Below, piece by piece: positions 44,487 to 52,589 of a stretch of DNA of 64,000 nt. The stretch's first letter is position 1, and every line of letters begins with the position of its first letter. Below the pieces are notes generated by a model. It was not told the DNA's origin. It searched no databases and saw nothing but the letters and a program-made list of their open reading frames with translations. The stretch is from Thiobacillus sp. (GTDB taxonomy: Bacteria > Pseudomonadota > Gammaproteobacteria > Burkholderiales > Thiobacillaceae): contig WGNC01000001.1 in NCBI GenBank assembly GCA_016124745.1, forward strand, positions 1-64,000, in the 5' to 3' direction. A program made the translations under genes and the position numbers.

Positions 44487-46336
44487 AGCAGCACCCATGC
44501 AAGCAGCAGCGTCGTGCCCGCCAGCAGATAGAAGCCCGGGCTCACCGCCCGGTACCAGCCGCCTGCTGCCGTCGCCACGAGTCTGACGCCGGAAGAAATC
44601 GCGCTTTCGAGCCAGGCGAAGCTGCCCCGGTACCAGCCGCCGATCAGATGCATCAGGCCGGCGTAGAAATTGTCGCTGTAGTGGTAGCGCATCTCGGTGG
44701 TGAGGAAATGGCCGCCCGCGTAGTTGTCGAGCTGATTGATGCGCTGGGTCTTGCCGCCGAAACCGTAGAACAGTATCGCGCCGACACCGAAGCCGGCGAA
44801 CAGAACGCCCACCACCCACAGCATGTCGAGGCTGGCCTGCGGACTATCCACGCCACCGAGCGTGTAGGCGAGTACCGGCAGACCAAGCGCGCCCTGGGCC
44901 GCCGCCACCCAGCCCAGCACCAGGCCGGGCGCCGCGCCGGTGACGAAGGCGAGCGTGGCGCAGGCGAGCATGGGGATCAGCATCGACAGCGGCGCCTCGT
45001 CGATCTTCTCGTGCTCGACGCGCAGCTGGCCGAGGAACAGGTTGTGGATCAGCTTGTAGACCGAGAGGATGGTGCCCAGCGTGCCGATGACGCTGGCCAC
45101 GAACAGCAGTGGGCGTCCGTCCTGCAACAGCGCCGTGTACACCATCCACTTGGAGACGAAGCCGCTCATCGGCGGCAGACCGGCCAGGCTGATGATGCCC
45201 ATCAGCAGGGCCAGGAACGACAGCGGCATGCGCGCCACCAGGCCGCCGAGCCGGTTGAGGTCGGTGTGGCCGATGCGGTGCTGCACGGCGAACACCGCCA
45301 TCAGCAGCGTGGCCTGGGTGGCGGCATAGTTGATCATGTGCAGAAGCCCGCCCGCCGAACCGAGCGCGGTGCCCAGTGCCAGACCCAGCAGCATGTAGCC
45401 GCCCTGGCCGATGCCGTGCCAGGCCAGCAGGTAGCGCGCGTCGTTTTGCTTCAGTGCGGTGTAGGTGGGCAGGATGATGGTCAAGGCCGCTATCCAGGCG
45501 ATCAGGTCCTGCGCGCTGAGGAAGCTGAACGGGATCGCCAGCGCCTTGAGCTGCGCGATGCCGATCAGCTTGACCAGCACCACGGCCAGCGCGAACAGGC
45601 CCATGCGGCCGACGATGGCGCCGAGGAATACCGCGCCCGGCGCCGGCGTTTCGGAATAGGCCGGCGCCTGCCACAGGTGGAAGGGCAACAGGGCCAGCTT
45701 GGCGCCGAATGCGATCAGGAACAGCAGGATCAGCCCCCACAGCGGTGCGTTGCCCATGACAGCCAGGCTCGCCGCTGCCGCTGCAAAACCGAACGAGCCA
45801 CTGGCCTGGAACAGCACGACGAGCGCGGCAAGCAGGGCCATTGCCCCGACAATGGCGTAGACCAGATACTTCAGCGCCGCCTCGCGCGCCATCCCGCCGG
45901 CCAGCGCCATGAGCAGGAAGCCCGCCCACGACGTGGCTTCCCAGCCGACAAACAGCGTCAGCAAATCGCCGCTGCCGAGCAACAGCAGCATCGCCAGCAC
46001 GTTGGCAGCGAGGGCGCTGAGCAGCAGGCGCCGGCTGCCCGCATAGCGGCGCAGCCATTCGCCGGAGCCGTACCAGCTTGCGAACAGGGCAGATGCCACG
46101 GTGATGACGGCGAACAGCCAGGACAGTGCATCGAAGCGCCAGCCAAGGTTGAAGCCGAAACCGGAGAAGATGAAGCTGGCCGTTGTCGTCTCGCCCATCT
46201 GCGACAGGATCAGCAATTGCACGCCATACAGCACCGTCGCCAGGATGCCGGCGCCGCGCCAGCTGCCGGCGAGCAGCATCGCCAGCAGGTTGAAAGCGGC
46301 AACCAGGAACAGCAGGTCGAGCGGATTCAGACTCAT
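44483..46336 (-). CDS. NuoL/MrpA-type antiporter-like subunit (MbxH'-like)
   Basis: A 617-residue polytopic subunit with about 14-16 helices. LFVGWEATSWAGFLLMAL holds the channel Glu on TM5, and LLFLIAFGAKLALLPFHLWQAPAYSETP the broken-helix TM7 with Lys. The C-terminal 100 residues resemble the NuoL/MrpA tail (RYHYSDNFYAGLMHLIGGWYRG). It is the second antiporter module after the MrpD-like gene, matching H' of archaeal MBX. The start overlaps the upstream stop as ATGA. Confidence 0.92.
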   Translation of the reverse strand: MSLNPLDLLFLVAAFNLLAMLLAGSWRGAGILATVLYGVQLLILSQMGETTTASFIFSGFGFNLGWRFDALSWLFAVITVASALFASWYGSGEWLRRYAGSRRLLLSALAANVLAMLLLLGSGDLLTLFVGWEATSWAGFLLMALAGGMAREAALKYLVYAIVGAMALLAALVVLFQASGSFGFAAAAASLAVMGNAPLWGLILLFLIAFGAKLALLPFHLWQAPAYSETPAPGAVFLGAIVGRMGLFALAVVLVKLIGIAQLKALAIPFSFLSAQDLIAWIAALTIILPTYTALKQNDARYLLAWHGIGQGGYMLLGLALGTALGSAGGLLHMINYAATQATLLMAVFAVQHRIGHTDLNRLGGLVARMPLSFLALLMGIISLAGLPPMSGFVSKWMVYTALLQDGRPLLFVASVIGTLGTILSVYKLIHNLFLGQLRVEHEKIDEAPLSMLIPMLACATLAFVTGAAPGLVLGWVAAAQGALGLPVLAYTLGGVDSPQASLDMLWVVGVLFAGFGVGAILFYGFGGKTQRINQLDNYAGGHFLTTEMRYHYSDNFYAGLMHLIGGWYRGSFAWLESAISSGVRLVATAAGGWYRAVSPGFYLLAGTTLLLAWVLL

Positions 46337-47796
46337 GGTGCGACCCCCGGAATCGTGCTGCCGAGGGTCACGGCGCGGTAGGCTGCGACGTCCGATGCCT
46401 GATGGGCCATCCAGCCGAGGCCTTGGGCCAGCGCCGGCAACAAGGGCATGCTGGCGACAAGAATTGCACCGAGCAGGCTGGCCACAGCCAGATCGCCCAT
46501 GCGGTGCGGCGGCGCGCCGTGCGCCGTTTTGGCATACAACAGCCCTACCAGGCGGAACAGATAATGTGCCTCGACCACGGCCATCAGCAGCACACCAAAG
46601 ATCGCAGCCTGTGCAAGAACAGCATCCTGCTGGCCTAGCCCCAGCAGCAGCACAAGCTTGGCCCAGAAGCCGGGCAGCGGCGGCACGCCCAGCAGCGACA
46701 GCGCGAACAGCGTGAACAGCCCCGCGGCCAGCGGCGCCTTGCGTCCGGCGCCGGCGAGATTTTCGAGGCCGCCGCTCCAGCGTTCCGCCAGCAGGAACAG
46801 CGCAGGTTTCATCAGCAGATGATGCAGTGCGACGGCCAGCGCCGCGATGAGACCGAGTACGCCCGGGATTGACACGGCCATGAACAGCAGGCCGAGCTGG
46901 CCAATCGACGAGAAGGCCAGCATGCGCGGCAGGTCGCGCGCGCGCCAGGCTGCCAGTTCGCCGCTGACCAGGCCAATGAGGCCGAGAACCAGCAGCGACT
47001 GGCGTGCCTCCGGCAGGTCGAACACCAGCAGGATCAGACGCAGCACCACCAGGATCGCCAGCTTCGACACCACGCCCGCAAGCAGGGCTGAGACCCGCTT
47101 CGGTGCGGTAGCGTAGACCTCGGGCACCCAGGCGTTGACCGGGAACAGTTCCGCCTTTACCCCGAAGCCGATCAGCAGACACGCGAAGGCAGCGAGGCCG
47201 AGCGGGTTGGCGAGACGCTCGGGGGCGAACTCGGACAGTTGGGCGAGATTGAGGGTGCCGGTCTGCGCGTAGATCAGCGCCACGCCGACGAGGGCGAGCA
47301 CGGAGCCGAAGCCGCTGATCAGCAGGTAGCGCACGGTGGCGGCCCAGGCACGTGCGCTGCCGCTTGAAGCGACCAGCCCGAAGGAAGCAACTGCCAGCAA
47401 TTCATAAAAGACATAGAGGTTGAACAGGTCGCCGGAGAGCGCCATGCCGGTGCCGGACCCCACCAGTAGCAGCATCAGCGCGCTGATGCGATCGCCGCCC
47501 GCCTGCATCGCTTCGCGCGGCCACAGCAGCAGCGCGAAAGCCGGCACTGCGATGGCGAACAGCAGCGCCAGCGAGTCGGCATAGAACACGATGCCCAGCG
47601 GTGGCGCGAAACCACCGATATTGGCGCTGACCGGCTGGCCGTGGGTAAGCAGGGCGGTATCGACCAGCATGCCTGCACACAGGAGCAGAACCAGCGGGCC
47701 GAACCAGCGTGCCAAACTGCCCGACGCGAGGCCAGCCGGCCTCACCAGAAACGCGGCGAGCAAGGGCAGGACGACTGGCAGCGCGAGCGCGTTCAT
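46333..47796 (-). CDS. MrpD/NuoN-like antiporter subunit (MbxH-like)
   Basis: A 487-residue proton/sodium antiporter-type subunit with about 14 helices. DLFNLYVFYELLAVASFGLVA has the TM5 Glu; GFGVKAELFPVNAWVPEVYATAPKRVSALLAG is the TM7-TM8 signature with the essential lysine. HHLLMKPALFLLAERW supplies the TM12-equivalent Lys. In Mrp antiporters this is MnhD; here it is an ion-pumping module of a redox complex. Both ends overlap neighbouring genes by four bases. Confidence 0.92.
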   Translation of the reverse strand: MNALALPVVLPLLAAFLVRPAGLASGSLARWFGPLVLLLCAGMLVDTALLTHGQPVSANIGGFAPPLGIVFYADSLALLFAIAVPAFALLLWPREAMQAGGDRISALMLLLVGSGTGMALSGDLFNLYVFYELLAVASFGLVASSGSARAWAATVRYLLISGFGSVLALVGVALIYAQTGTLNLAQLSEFAPERLANPLGLAAFACLLIGFGVKAELFPVNAWVPEVYATAPKRVSALLAGVVSKLAILVVLRLILLVFDLPEARQSLLVLGLIGLVSGELAAWRARDLPRMLAFSSIGQLGLLFMAVSIPGVLGLIAALAVALHHLLMKPALFLLAERWSGGLENLAGAGRKAPLAAGLFTLFALSLLGVPPLPGFWAKLVLLLGLGQQDAVLAQAAIFGVLLMAVVEAHYLFRLVGLLYAKTAHGAPPHRMGDLAVASLLGAILVASMPLLPALAQGLGWMAHQASDVAAYRAVTLGSTIPGVAP

Positions 47797-48263
47797 GCGG
47801 ACTCCCTCGAAGTTGTCACCGGCACGGGGTAGGGTTGGCCACCCCCCGGCTTGTTTGCGCTTTCGGGCGGCGCGATGCCGGCCGCACCACAGATTTCCTG
47901 TTCGACGCGGGTCTTCAGTTCACGGATATCGAGCGTGCCGTAGGCTTCCTTGACGCGAATGAGCAGCGCCACGGCCAGCGCCTGCACCCCGACGCCGATG
48001 ACGATGGCGGTCAGCACCAGCGCCTGCGGCACCGGATCGACCATGGGCCGGGTCACGGTTGCGCCGGTCAGGATCGGTGCCACCGCATCCCAGCGATAGC
48101 CGGCCAACACCAGCAGCAGATTGGCGCCGGCTTCGGCGATGGCCAGCGCCAGCACCAGGCGAAGCAGGTGGCGCGATACCGCCATGCCGACCGCGCCGAT
48201 GGCGACGAGTCCGATGCCGCCGGAGATCAGGATGGTGATCAGATCGGGTGGGTTCATGGTCAT
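47793..48263 (-). CDS. mrpC: MrpC/NuoK-like subunit (MbxG-like)
   Basis: A 156-residue protein with three transmembrane helices equivalent to NuoK: LISGGIGLVAIGAVGMAVSRHLLRLVLALAIAEAGANLLLVLAG contains the conserved TM2 glutamate, and DPVPQALVLTAIVIGVGVQALAVALLIR is the classic MrpC helix. The soluble C-tail of about 45 residues (EAYGTLDIRELKTRVEQEI onward) is longer than usual. ATG 48263 overlaps the previous stop; ATG 48257 is possible. Confidence 0.92.
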   Translation of the reverse strand: MTMNPPDLITILISGGIGLVAIGAVGMAVSRHLLRLVLALAIAEAGANLLLVLAGYRWDAVAPILTGATVTRPMVDPVPQALVLTAIVIGVGVQALAVALLIRVKEAYGTLDIRELKTRVEQEICGAAGIAPPESANKPGGGQPYPVPVTTSRESA

Positions 48264-48946
48264 TCCGCCAGGTGCGCGAGGAGGCCGGACAATTCGGCGC
48301 CAACCTTGAGGCCGACCGCCAGATAGAGCAGCGGCAGGCTGCCGGCCGAAACGAGCTGGCCGAGCGTGCCCTTGTCCAGCACGGGTTGCAGAAAGGCACC
48401 GCCGCCCAACAAGGCGGCCAGGCCGATGCCGATGAACGATGCGCCGGCCAGGGCTTCGATCAGGACGATGCCGACGTGGCTGGGTTGCCTGGCTGGCCGC
48501 GCCAGGAAGGAGACGAAGAAGGCGGCCGCCAGCACCACGCCGCCCTGGAAGCCGCCGCCGGGGGTGAGGTGGCCGTGCAGCACGATATAGAAACCCACGC
48601 TGAGCAGCAGCGGAAACAGCAGGTCGGAACCGGCGCGCAACACCAGCCCGGCATCGTGGCGCGGTTTGGCTCTGAGCCGGCTTTCTGCATGGATCGACGG
48701 CGCGAGCACCAGCCCGGCGACGGTAGCGGCGGCGAACAGGATGGCCAGTTCGCCCAGGGTGTCGATGCCGCGATAGGCCAGCACCACCGAAGTCACGATG
48801 TTGGCGGAGCCGGTTTCGCCCGGTGCCTGCTCGAGGATGGCCTGGCCGACGACCATCGGCGTCATCCCCAGCGGCAGTTGCGCCGCCAGCCCGATGAGCA
48901 GTGCGGCCAGGCCGATGGCGAACAGAAGCGAAGCCAGCTTATGCAT
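48260..48946 (-). CDS. MrpB-like membrane subunit (MbhE/F-like)
   Basis: A 228-residue protein that seems to join an MbhE-type N-terminus (about 1-75, VTSVVLAYRGIDTLGELAILFAAATVAGLVLA) with the MnhB domain (about 85-228, SVGFYIVLHGHLTPGGGFQGGVVLAAAFF). TPGGGFQGG is the MnhB hallmark. ATG 48946 overlaps the preceding small subunit by eight bases; the longer frame upstream is its shadow. In canonical Mrp the first part belongs to the MrpA C-terminus. Confidence 0.9.
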   Translation of the reverse strand: MHKLASLLFAIGLAALLIGLAAQLPLGMTPMVVGQAILEQAPGETGSANIVTSVVLAYRGIDTLGELAILFAAATVAGLVLAPSIHAESRLRAKPRHDAGLVLRAGSDLLFPLLLSVGFYIVLHGHLTPGGGFQGGVVLAAAFFVSFLARPARQPSHVGIVLIEALAGASFIGIGLAALLGGGAFLQPVLDKGTLGQLVSAGSLPLLYLAVGLKVGAELSGLLAHLAE

Positions 48947-49205
48947 CGGGATACTCCCGCTTGCCCAGGTCGATGAGGCCAAGCCGCCGCAGCCCCAGGG
49001 CCAGCACCGCCCCGGAAAGCCCGGCGCCGACTGCGGCTTCGGTCAAGGCCACGTCGGGCGCGGCGAGCAGCGCAAACAGCAGCGACAGCAGCAGCGACAC
49101 CACCGACGCAGCGGCAATGGCCGCAACCAGATTGTCCAGATACAGCACCAGCACGGCCGCACCCAGCATCAACCCCACCAGTACGAGTGCAATCCAGGCC
49201 GTCAT
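48939..49205 (-). CDS. MbhD-like small membrane subunit (MrpA C-terminal homologue)
   Basis: An 88-residue protein with three helices of the DUF4040 type: VLYLDNLVAAIAAASVVSLLLSLLFALLAAPDVALTEAAVGAGLS. The pattern APDVALTEAAVGAG is the family signature, with a conserved Asp and Glu. In Mrp it is a segment of MrpA; in MBH/MBX it is a separate subunit D. Start and stop both overlap neighbours. Confidence 0.9.
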   Translation of the reverse strand: MTAWIALVLVGLMLGAAVLVLYLDNLVAAIAAASVVSLLLSLLFALLAAPDVALTEAAVGAGLSGAVLALGLRRLGLIDLGKREYPDA

Positions 49206-49507
49206 CGCGAAGCCTCCTTGCCCGGCGGTTGCCAGACCTTTACCCCGGCGCGGTAGAAGGCACGCGCCAAGGTCGAGGAACCCACCGGGCTGGTGAACAG
49301 GATGAAGCCTGCAATGGCCACAAGCTTGGGCCACCACGCAGGCTGCAGCAGTCCGATCCCGGCAAGGATGCAGAGCACGCCCAGGGTCGAAGCCTTGGTA
49401 CCGGCCTGGATGCGGTTGTAGACGTCGGGCATGCGCAGGATGCCGAGCGCAGCGAGCAGGCAGAGCAGCGCACCCGCGAGGAGAAACAGGTCGGCAACCA
49501 GTCTCAT
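49202..49507 (-). CDS. mrpG: MrpG/MnhG-like subunit (MbxC-like)
   Basis: A 101-residue protein with three helices: LFLLAGALLCLLAALGILRMPDVYNRIQAGTKASTLGVLCILAG. LRxPDxYxRxxAGTKAxTLG is the MnhG signature. The start is at ATG 49507, overlapping the MrpF stop as ATGA; the longer reading upstream is in the shadow of mrpF. Confidence 0.93.
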   Translation of the reverse strand: MRLVADLFLLAGALLCLLAALGILRMPDVYNRIQAGTKASTLGVLCILAGIGLLQPAWWPKLVAIAGFILFTSPVGSSTLARAFYRAGVKVWQPPGKEASR

Positions 49508-49779
49508 GTCCGTTCTCCTTCGATGGCGCGTGCCAGGGCCACCACGCCGACGAAAGCCAGTACGCCGTATACGAGCGCCACGTCGAGATAGAGCGCGCTG
49601 CCGAGCAGCCAGGCAAGCAGGATCAGCCCTGCCGTGGCGATGACGCCGAGCGTGTCGGCCGCGACCAGACGATCGGGTGCTGCCGGACCGAGAATCAGAC
49701 GAAAAAGGCCCAACATCAGTGCGCAACCGAGCAATAACAGTGCAAAACCTTCGAGCAGATTGATGTCGGGGAGGATCAT
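49504..49779 (-). CDS. mrpF: MrpF/MnhF-like subunit (MbxB-like)
   Basis: A 91-residue three-helix protein: LFRLILGPAAPDRLVAADTLGVIATAGLILLAWLLGSALYLDVALVYGVLAFVGVVALAR. RxxxGPxxxDRxxAxDxxG and the Asp in YLDVALVYG are the MrpF hallmarks. ATG overlaps the mrpE stop and TGA overlaps the mrpG start, both by four bases. Confidence 0.94.
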   Translation of the reverse strand: MILPDINLLEGFALLLLGCALMLGLFRLILGPAAPDRLVAADTLGVIATAGLILLAWLLGSALYLDVALVYGVLAFVGVVALARAIEGERT

Positions 49780-50300
49780 TTGAGGAAGCCCGAAATGCGT
49801 TGTTCGAAACCCGCGGCGATGGCACGCGTGGCGCTTTCCAGATCGCTGCCCGGCGTGCTGTCGATCCAGTGGATCAGCAGGCGATCGTCTTCGGCCTCAA
49901 CGGTCAGTGTCCCCGGCGTCAGCGTGATGCTGTTGGCAAGCAGCATGCGGCCGAGATCGGAGGTGAGCCCGGTGCGCACCTCCACCAGTTCGGGATGAAT
50001 GGGCAGCGTTGGCGAGACCACGCGCCGCGCGACATCGAAGTTGGACAGTGCCAGCTGGCCGAAGAAATAGCCCAGGTAACGCAGCAGATGCAATGGGGCC
50101 AGGGGCGTCATCCGCAGGCCGGAAAGCAGGGCCAGGCGCTGCCCGGCGGCAAACATCACGACCAGCGACACTGCAATTCCCAGCACCACCTCGTCGGTGG
50201 CCAGGGAGCCGGTCAGCAGTACCCAGGTCAGCAAGCTGGCACAGAACCCCAGTACATAGGCGCCGGGTGAGGCGGAGGCGGGAGCAGGAGTTGAAAGCAT
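49776..50300 (-). CDS. mrpE: MrpE/MnhE-like subunit (MbxA-like), first gene of the operon
   Basis: A 174-residue protein with an N-terminal hydrophobic pair (GFCASLLTWVLLTGSLATDEVVLGIAVSLVV) and a soluble half with LLANSITLTPGTLTVEAEDDRLLIHWID, the MnhE signature. It starts the operon: upstream is a 412-base region with a sigma-54-type promoter and a MITE-like element, and the next gene overlaps its stop by four bases. Confidence 0.94.
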   Translation of the reverse strand: MLSTPAPASASPGAYVLGFCASLLTWVLLTGSLATDEVVLGIAVSLVVMFAAGQRLALLSGLRMTPLAPLHLLRYLGYFFGQLALSNFDVARRVVSPTLPIHPELVEVRTGLTSDLGRMLLANSITLTPGTLTVEAEDDRLLIHWIDSTPGSDLESATRAIAAGFEQRISGFLK

Positions 50301-50568
50301 GAGGTGTCGTCGCGGAACGGCGGGTCAGAATATCGGGGGAGGTTGCAGTATTACACAAGCAGGTAGCGTGCCATCTTGTTCAATCGGATTCGCAATGGTG
50401 CGATGCAGGTGTTACTGGATCATGACGCATCGCGTCGATCGGCACGCGCAGGGTGGTCAACCTCCCGCGGGTTTGAAAAGCCGGTGACAGGTGCCGGATG
50501 CGCTGGCCGGCCAGCGATGTTCTGACAATAGCGAGCAGACTGTAGGGAAGTGCTCGGCAGGAAACCCC
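50301..50568. promoter_or_regulatory. Upstream control region of the MBX-like operon
   Basis: Non-coding sequence between the mrpE-like start and the MITE-like copy B. It contains the sigma-54 motif annotated at 50358-50373. I could not identify an activator binding site by eye in the expected zone 80-200 bases upstream, and no ORF is credible here. Confidence 0.5.
50358..50373 (-). promoter_or_regulatory. Candidate sigma-54 (RpoN) -24/-12 promoter
   Basis: Read on the minus strand this is TGGCACG-CTAC-CTGCT, against the consensus TGGCACG-N4-TTGCA. GG and GC dinucleotides have the exact 10-base spacing required; only the first T of TTGC differs among strongly conserved positions. The predicted start of transcription is near 50347, leaving a leader of about 47 bases before the mrpE-like ATG. 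Confidence 0.6.
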
Positions 50569-50716
50569 ATTGATCCGGCACGAAGCAAACATGAGTACCG
50601 TTCGTGCTGATCGTGAGCCTGTCGAACGATCGAAGCACAACCCCGTTCGGCCCGCTCAGGAGAGGCTTCGGCAGGCTCGGGGCGAACGAACTCGCGACTG
50701 AATCTTGCCGGATCAA
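50569..50716. mobile_element. MITE/REPIN-like element, copy B
   Basis: Starts ATTGATCCGGCACGAA (50569) and ends TGCCGGATCAA (50706-50716), giving inverted ends. The interior has GTTCGTGCTGATCGTGAGCC and CAGGCTCGGGGCGAACG. The right end overlaps the arfB stop codon: TGA at 50715-50713 lies inside the terminal repeat. Confidence 0.7.
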
Positions 50717-51138
50717 CAATCCATTCCGGGTTTCGCGCCACGCAGCTTCTTGGTTTCGCCACGCCGTTGCTTGCTTTCCAGCCGCCGTTTCCTGGATGCG
50801 AGCGTCGGACGGGTGGGGTGGCGCGGCTTGTCCTCTTCGCAGGCCTCGCGAATCATCCCGACCAATCGCTCCATCGCGTCGTCGCGGTTGCGCCGCTGGC
50901 TGCGAAACCGCTCGGCTTCGATGATCAGCACGCCCTCCTGGGTGAGGCGACGGCCGGCCAGGTTCATGAGACGTTCGCGCACCGGCTCGGGCAGCGAGGG
51001 GGAATGGGCGACGTCGAAGCGCAGTTGCACTGCGGTCGATACCTTGTTGACGTTCTGTCCGCCGGGGCCTGAGGCGCGGACGAAGTCTTCCCGGATTTCA
51101 CGCTCGTCGAGTTCAATCCGGGGGGTGATCCGGATCAT
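50713..51138 (-). CDS. arfB: Alternative ribosome-rescue factor ArfB (YaeJ-like)
   Basis: A 141-residue peptidyl-tRNA hydrolase that frees stalled ribosomes. The catalytic GGQ lies in FVRASGPGGQNVNKVSTAVQLRFD and the basic C-terminal tail (ASRKRRLESKQRRGETKKL) inserts into the mRNA channel. Length is typical. The last codons and stop come from a MITE-like terminal repeat, so the final few residues (GMDC) may be acquired. Neighbouring pldA is on the same strand, 76 bases upstream. Confidence 0.94.
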   Translation of the reverse strand: MIRITPRIELDEREIREDFVRASGPGGQNVNKVSTAVQLRFDVAHSPSLPEPVRERLMNLAGRRLTQEGVLIIEAERFRSQRRNRDDAMERLVGMIREACEEDKPRHPTRPTLASRKRRLESKQRRGETKKLRGAKPGMDC

Positions 51139-51214
51139 GCAGACAGGCTTGCGATCACCACCTTGCGGATTGCATGCAGGTGAACGTCGAGACGCATCGA
51201 GCGGCGGCGCCGGG

Positions 51215-52303
51215 TCACATCCGATCCAGCGTGTCGTTGAGCGCCACGCCGAAGCCGATCGAGTTCTGGTGCCAGTTGTAGTCGATCATGCTCTCGCCAT
51301 AGCCCGAGAAGGCGGCAACATAGCCGCGCAGGGGACCGAGCAGCGGAGGGGTGGTCCAGGTGAGGCGGCCAGCGCCTTTGCCGGTGCTTACATTTCCGCG
51401 ACCCATGAGCGTGAAGCTGTGCTCGTGCCACTTGTAGACGGCAGTAATGTCGCCATGGCCCATGTAGTCGACGATGTCGGGGTTGTCGTCGCCGCCGTCA
51501 TCGGTGACGAACCAGGGGCGGACCAGGAGGGCGAAGTTGTCGCGTTCGATGCCGAACTCCGCGATCACGCGGTCCCACGATCTGGAAATGGGGTCGGTAC
51601 GGCCGTTGGACTGGTGGTTGTAGCCCAAATTAAACAAGGACCAGCGGAAGCTGCCCAAGCTGACATGCGGGTTGTAGCTGACCATAACCTCGGGCTGGTA
51701 GTTCGTCTCGCGGAAAGGGCGCGACAGGTCACTATTGTAGAGTTGCCACTGGCTTTGTTGGGTATAGGCGACCCAGACGCCGAGACGCCTGTCCTCTGTG
51801 GCCCAGACGCGGGCCTTGAAACTGATCTGGAATTCGGCCTCGGTGGAGTCCAGTCCCGCATCCGGATTGCTACTATTGTTGATGACATCGAACAGGGCGT
51901 CGAAAGGTGCTTCGTTGGGGTTGTCGGAGTAGTTCGCCACCAAGAGGTAGTTGGGGCGATAGACACTGATGGTGTAGCGTGAGGAGGCAGGGTCGAAGCC
52001 CCAGGCGTTCTCGATCATGGACACTGGAGGCGCCGCGCTCGCGGCGGATAGTGTCGGTGTGTCCGTTACCGTTGCGGCCATGGGGCGAGCGGCTGGCGCA
52101 TCGGAGGGCAGCGCGACCGGAACCGGTTCCCTGGCGTGGGCCGGTTCGGCGAGTCGGCCGCTGGCGCGGTCATAGCAGGCGAGCCGCTCCGTGTCGGCAA
52201 TAATGTTTGCGCACGCAGTGATGCCCTGCACGTCGGGTTGTGCCAGAGCCGGAGCGCTCCCGGCCAAGGCGAGCGCGAACAGGGCAAACAGGGAACGATT
52301 CAT
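51215..52303 (-). CDS. pldA: Outer-membrane phospholipase A
   Basis: A 362-residue OMPLA with signal peptide (MNRSLFALFALALAGSAPALA), an N-terminal linker and a 12-strand beta-barrel. The catalytic region is FNLGYNHQSNGRTDPISRSWDR, with His and Ser of the His-Ser-Asn triad, and GYGESMIDYNWHQN is the typical C-terminal pair of strands. It hydrolyses phospholipids misplaced in the outer leaflet. A run of nine C on the coding strand lies about 56-64 bases before the ATG. Confidence 0.95.
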   Translation of the reverse strand: MNRSLFALFALALAGSAPALAQPDVQGITACANIIADTERLACYDRASGRLAEPAHAREPVPVALPSDAPAARPMAATVTDTPTLSAASAAPPVSMIENAWGFDPASSRYTISVYRPNYLLVANYSDNPNEAPFDALFDVINNSSNPDAGLDSTEAEFQISFKARVWATEDRRLGVWVAYTQQSQWQLYNSDLSRPFRETNYQPEVMVSYNPHVSLGSFRWSLFNLGYNHQSNGRTDPISRSWDRVIAEFGIERDNFALLVRPWFVTDDGGDDNPDIVDYMGHGDITAVYKWHEHSFTLMGRGNVSTGKGAGRLTWTTPPLLGPLRGYVAAFSGYGESMIDYNWHQNSIGFGVALNDTLDRM

Positions 52304-52539
52304 GGAAATGTTACCGGGTTCAATCGATAAGGGCCGGAACGGGGCGAATCATGTGTCCGGGGGGGGGAATGGTGGTGGGGCGCAACACGACGTCAGATAC
52401 CCGAGAAAACAGGAAGCGGTGACAGTCTAGCATTTCGTAAAGAAGGAATGGCCGACTTGTCGCCGGTCAGGTCTTGGTTCGCAACAAGCACGATCCGGCC
52501 GCATCGTACGGCGTACAACCCTCGATGGACAGCGCGACC
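52304..52539. other. Intergenic region upstream of pldA
   Basis: With the terminator region it makes a 322-base gap between pldA and the lipoprotein gene. It holds the G9 run at 52359-52367 and presumably the pldA promoter; no sigma-70 boxes are convincing and no ORF is credible. Confidence 0.5.
52359..52367. repeat. G9 homopolymer (C9 on the pldA coding strand)
   Basis: Nine consecutive G bases lie about 56-64 bases upstream of the pldA ATG, where slippage would alter promoter spacing. Runs of this length are uncommon elsewhere in the window. Confidence 0.8.
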
Positions 52540-52573
52540 AAAAAAATGGGTGACCAAGCTGCGTCGGTCACCC
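52540..52573 (-). terminator. Rho-independent terminator of the YSC84-type gene
   Basis: On the minus strand GGGTGACC (52573-52566) and GGTCACCC (52555-52548) form a perfect 8-bp stem with a 10-base loop, followed by A and seven T. It lies about 50 bases past the lipoprotein stop. Confidence 0.9.
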
Positions 52574-52589
52574 GTCTTTGCCGCTTCAA

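Noticed and set aside
44483-46336. NuoL-like gene as DabB of a DAB inorganic-carbon pump
   Set aside because: No DabA (large DUF2309) gene is present and the gene is embedded in an Mrp-Nuo operon.
36910-50300. Operon as canonical complex I, a plain Mrp Na+/H+ antiporter, or a hydrogenase-4/formate hydrogenlyase
   Set aside because: No NuoEFG, wrong gene order and hydrogenase-type NuoB for complex I; five redox subunits too many for Mrp; incomplete NiFe cysteines and no maturation genes for a hydrogenase.
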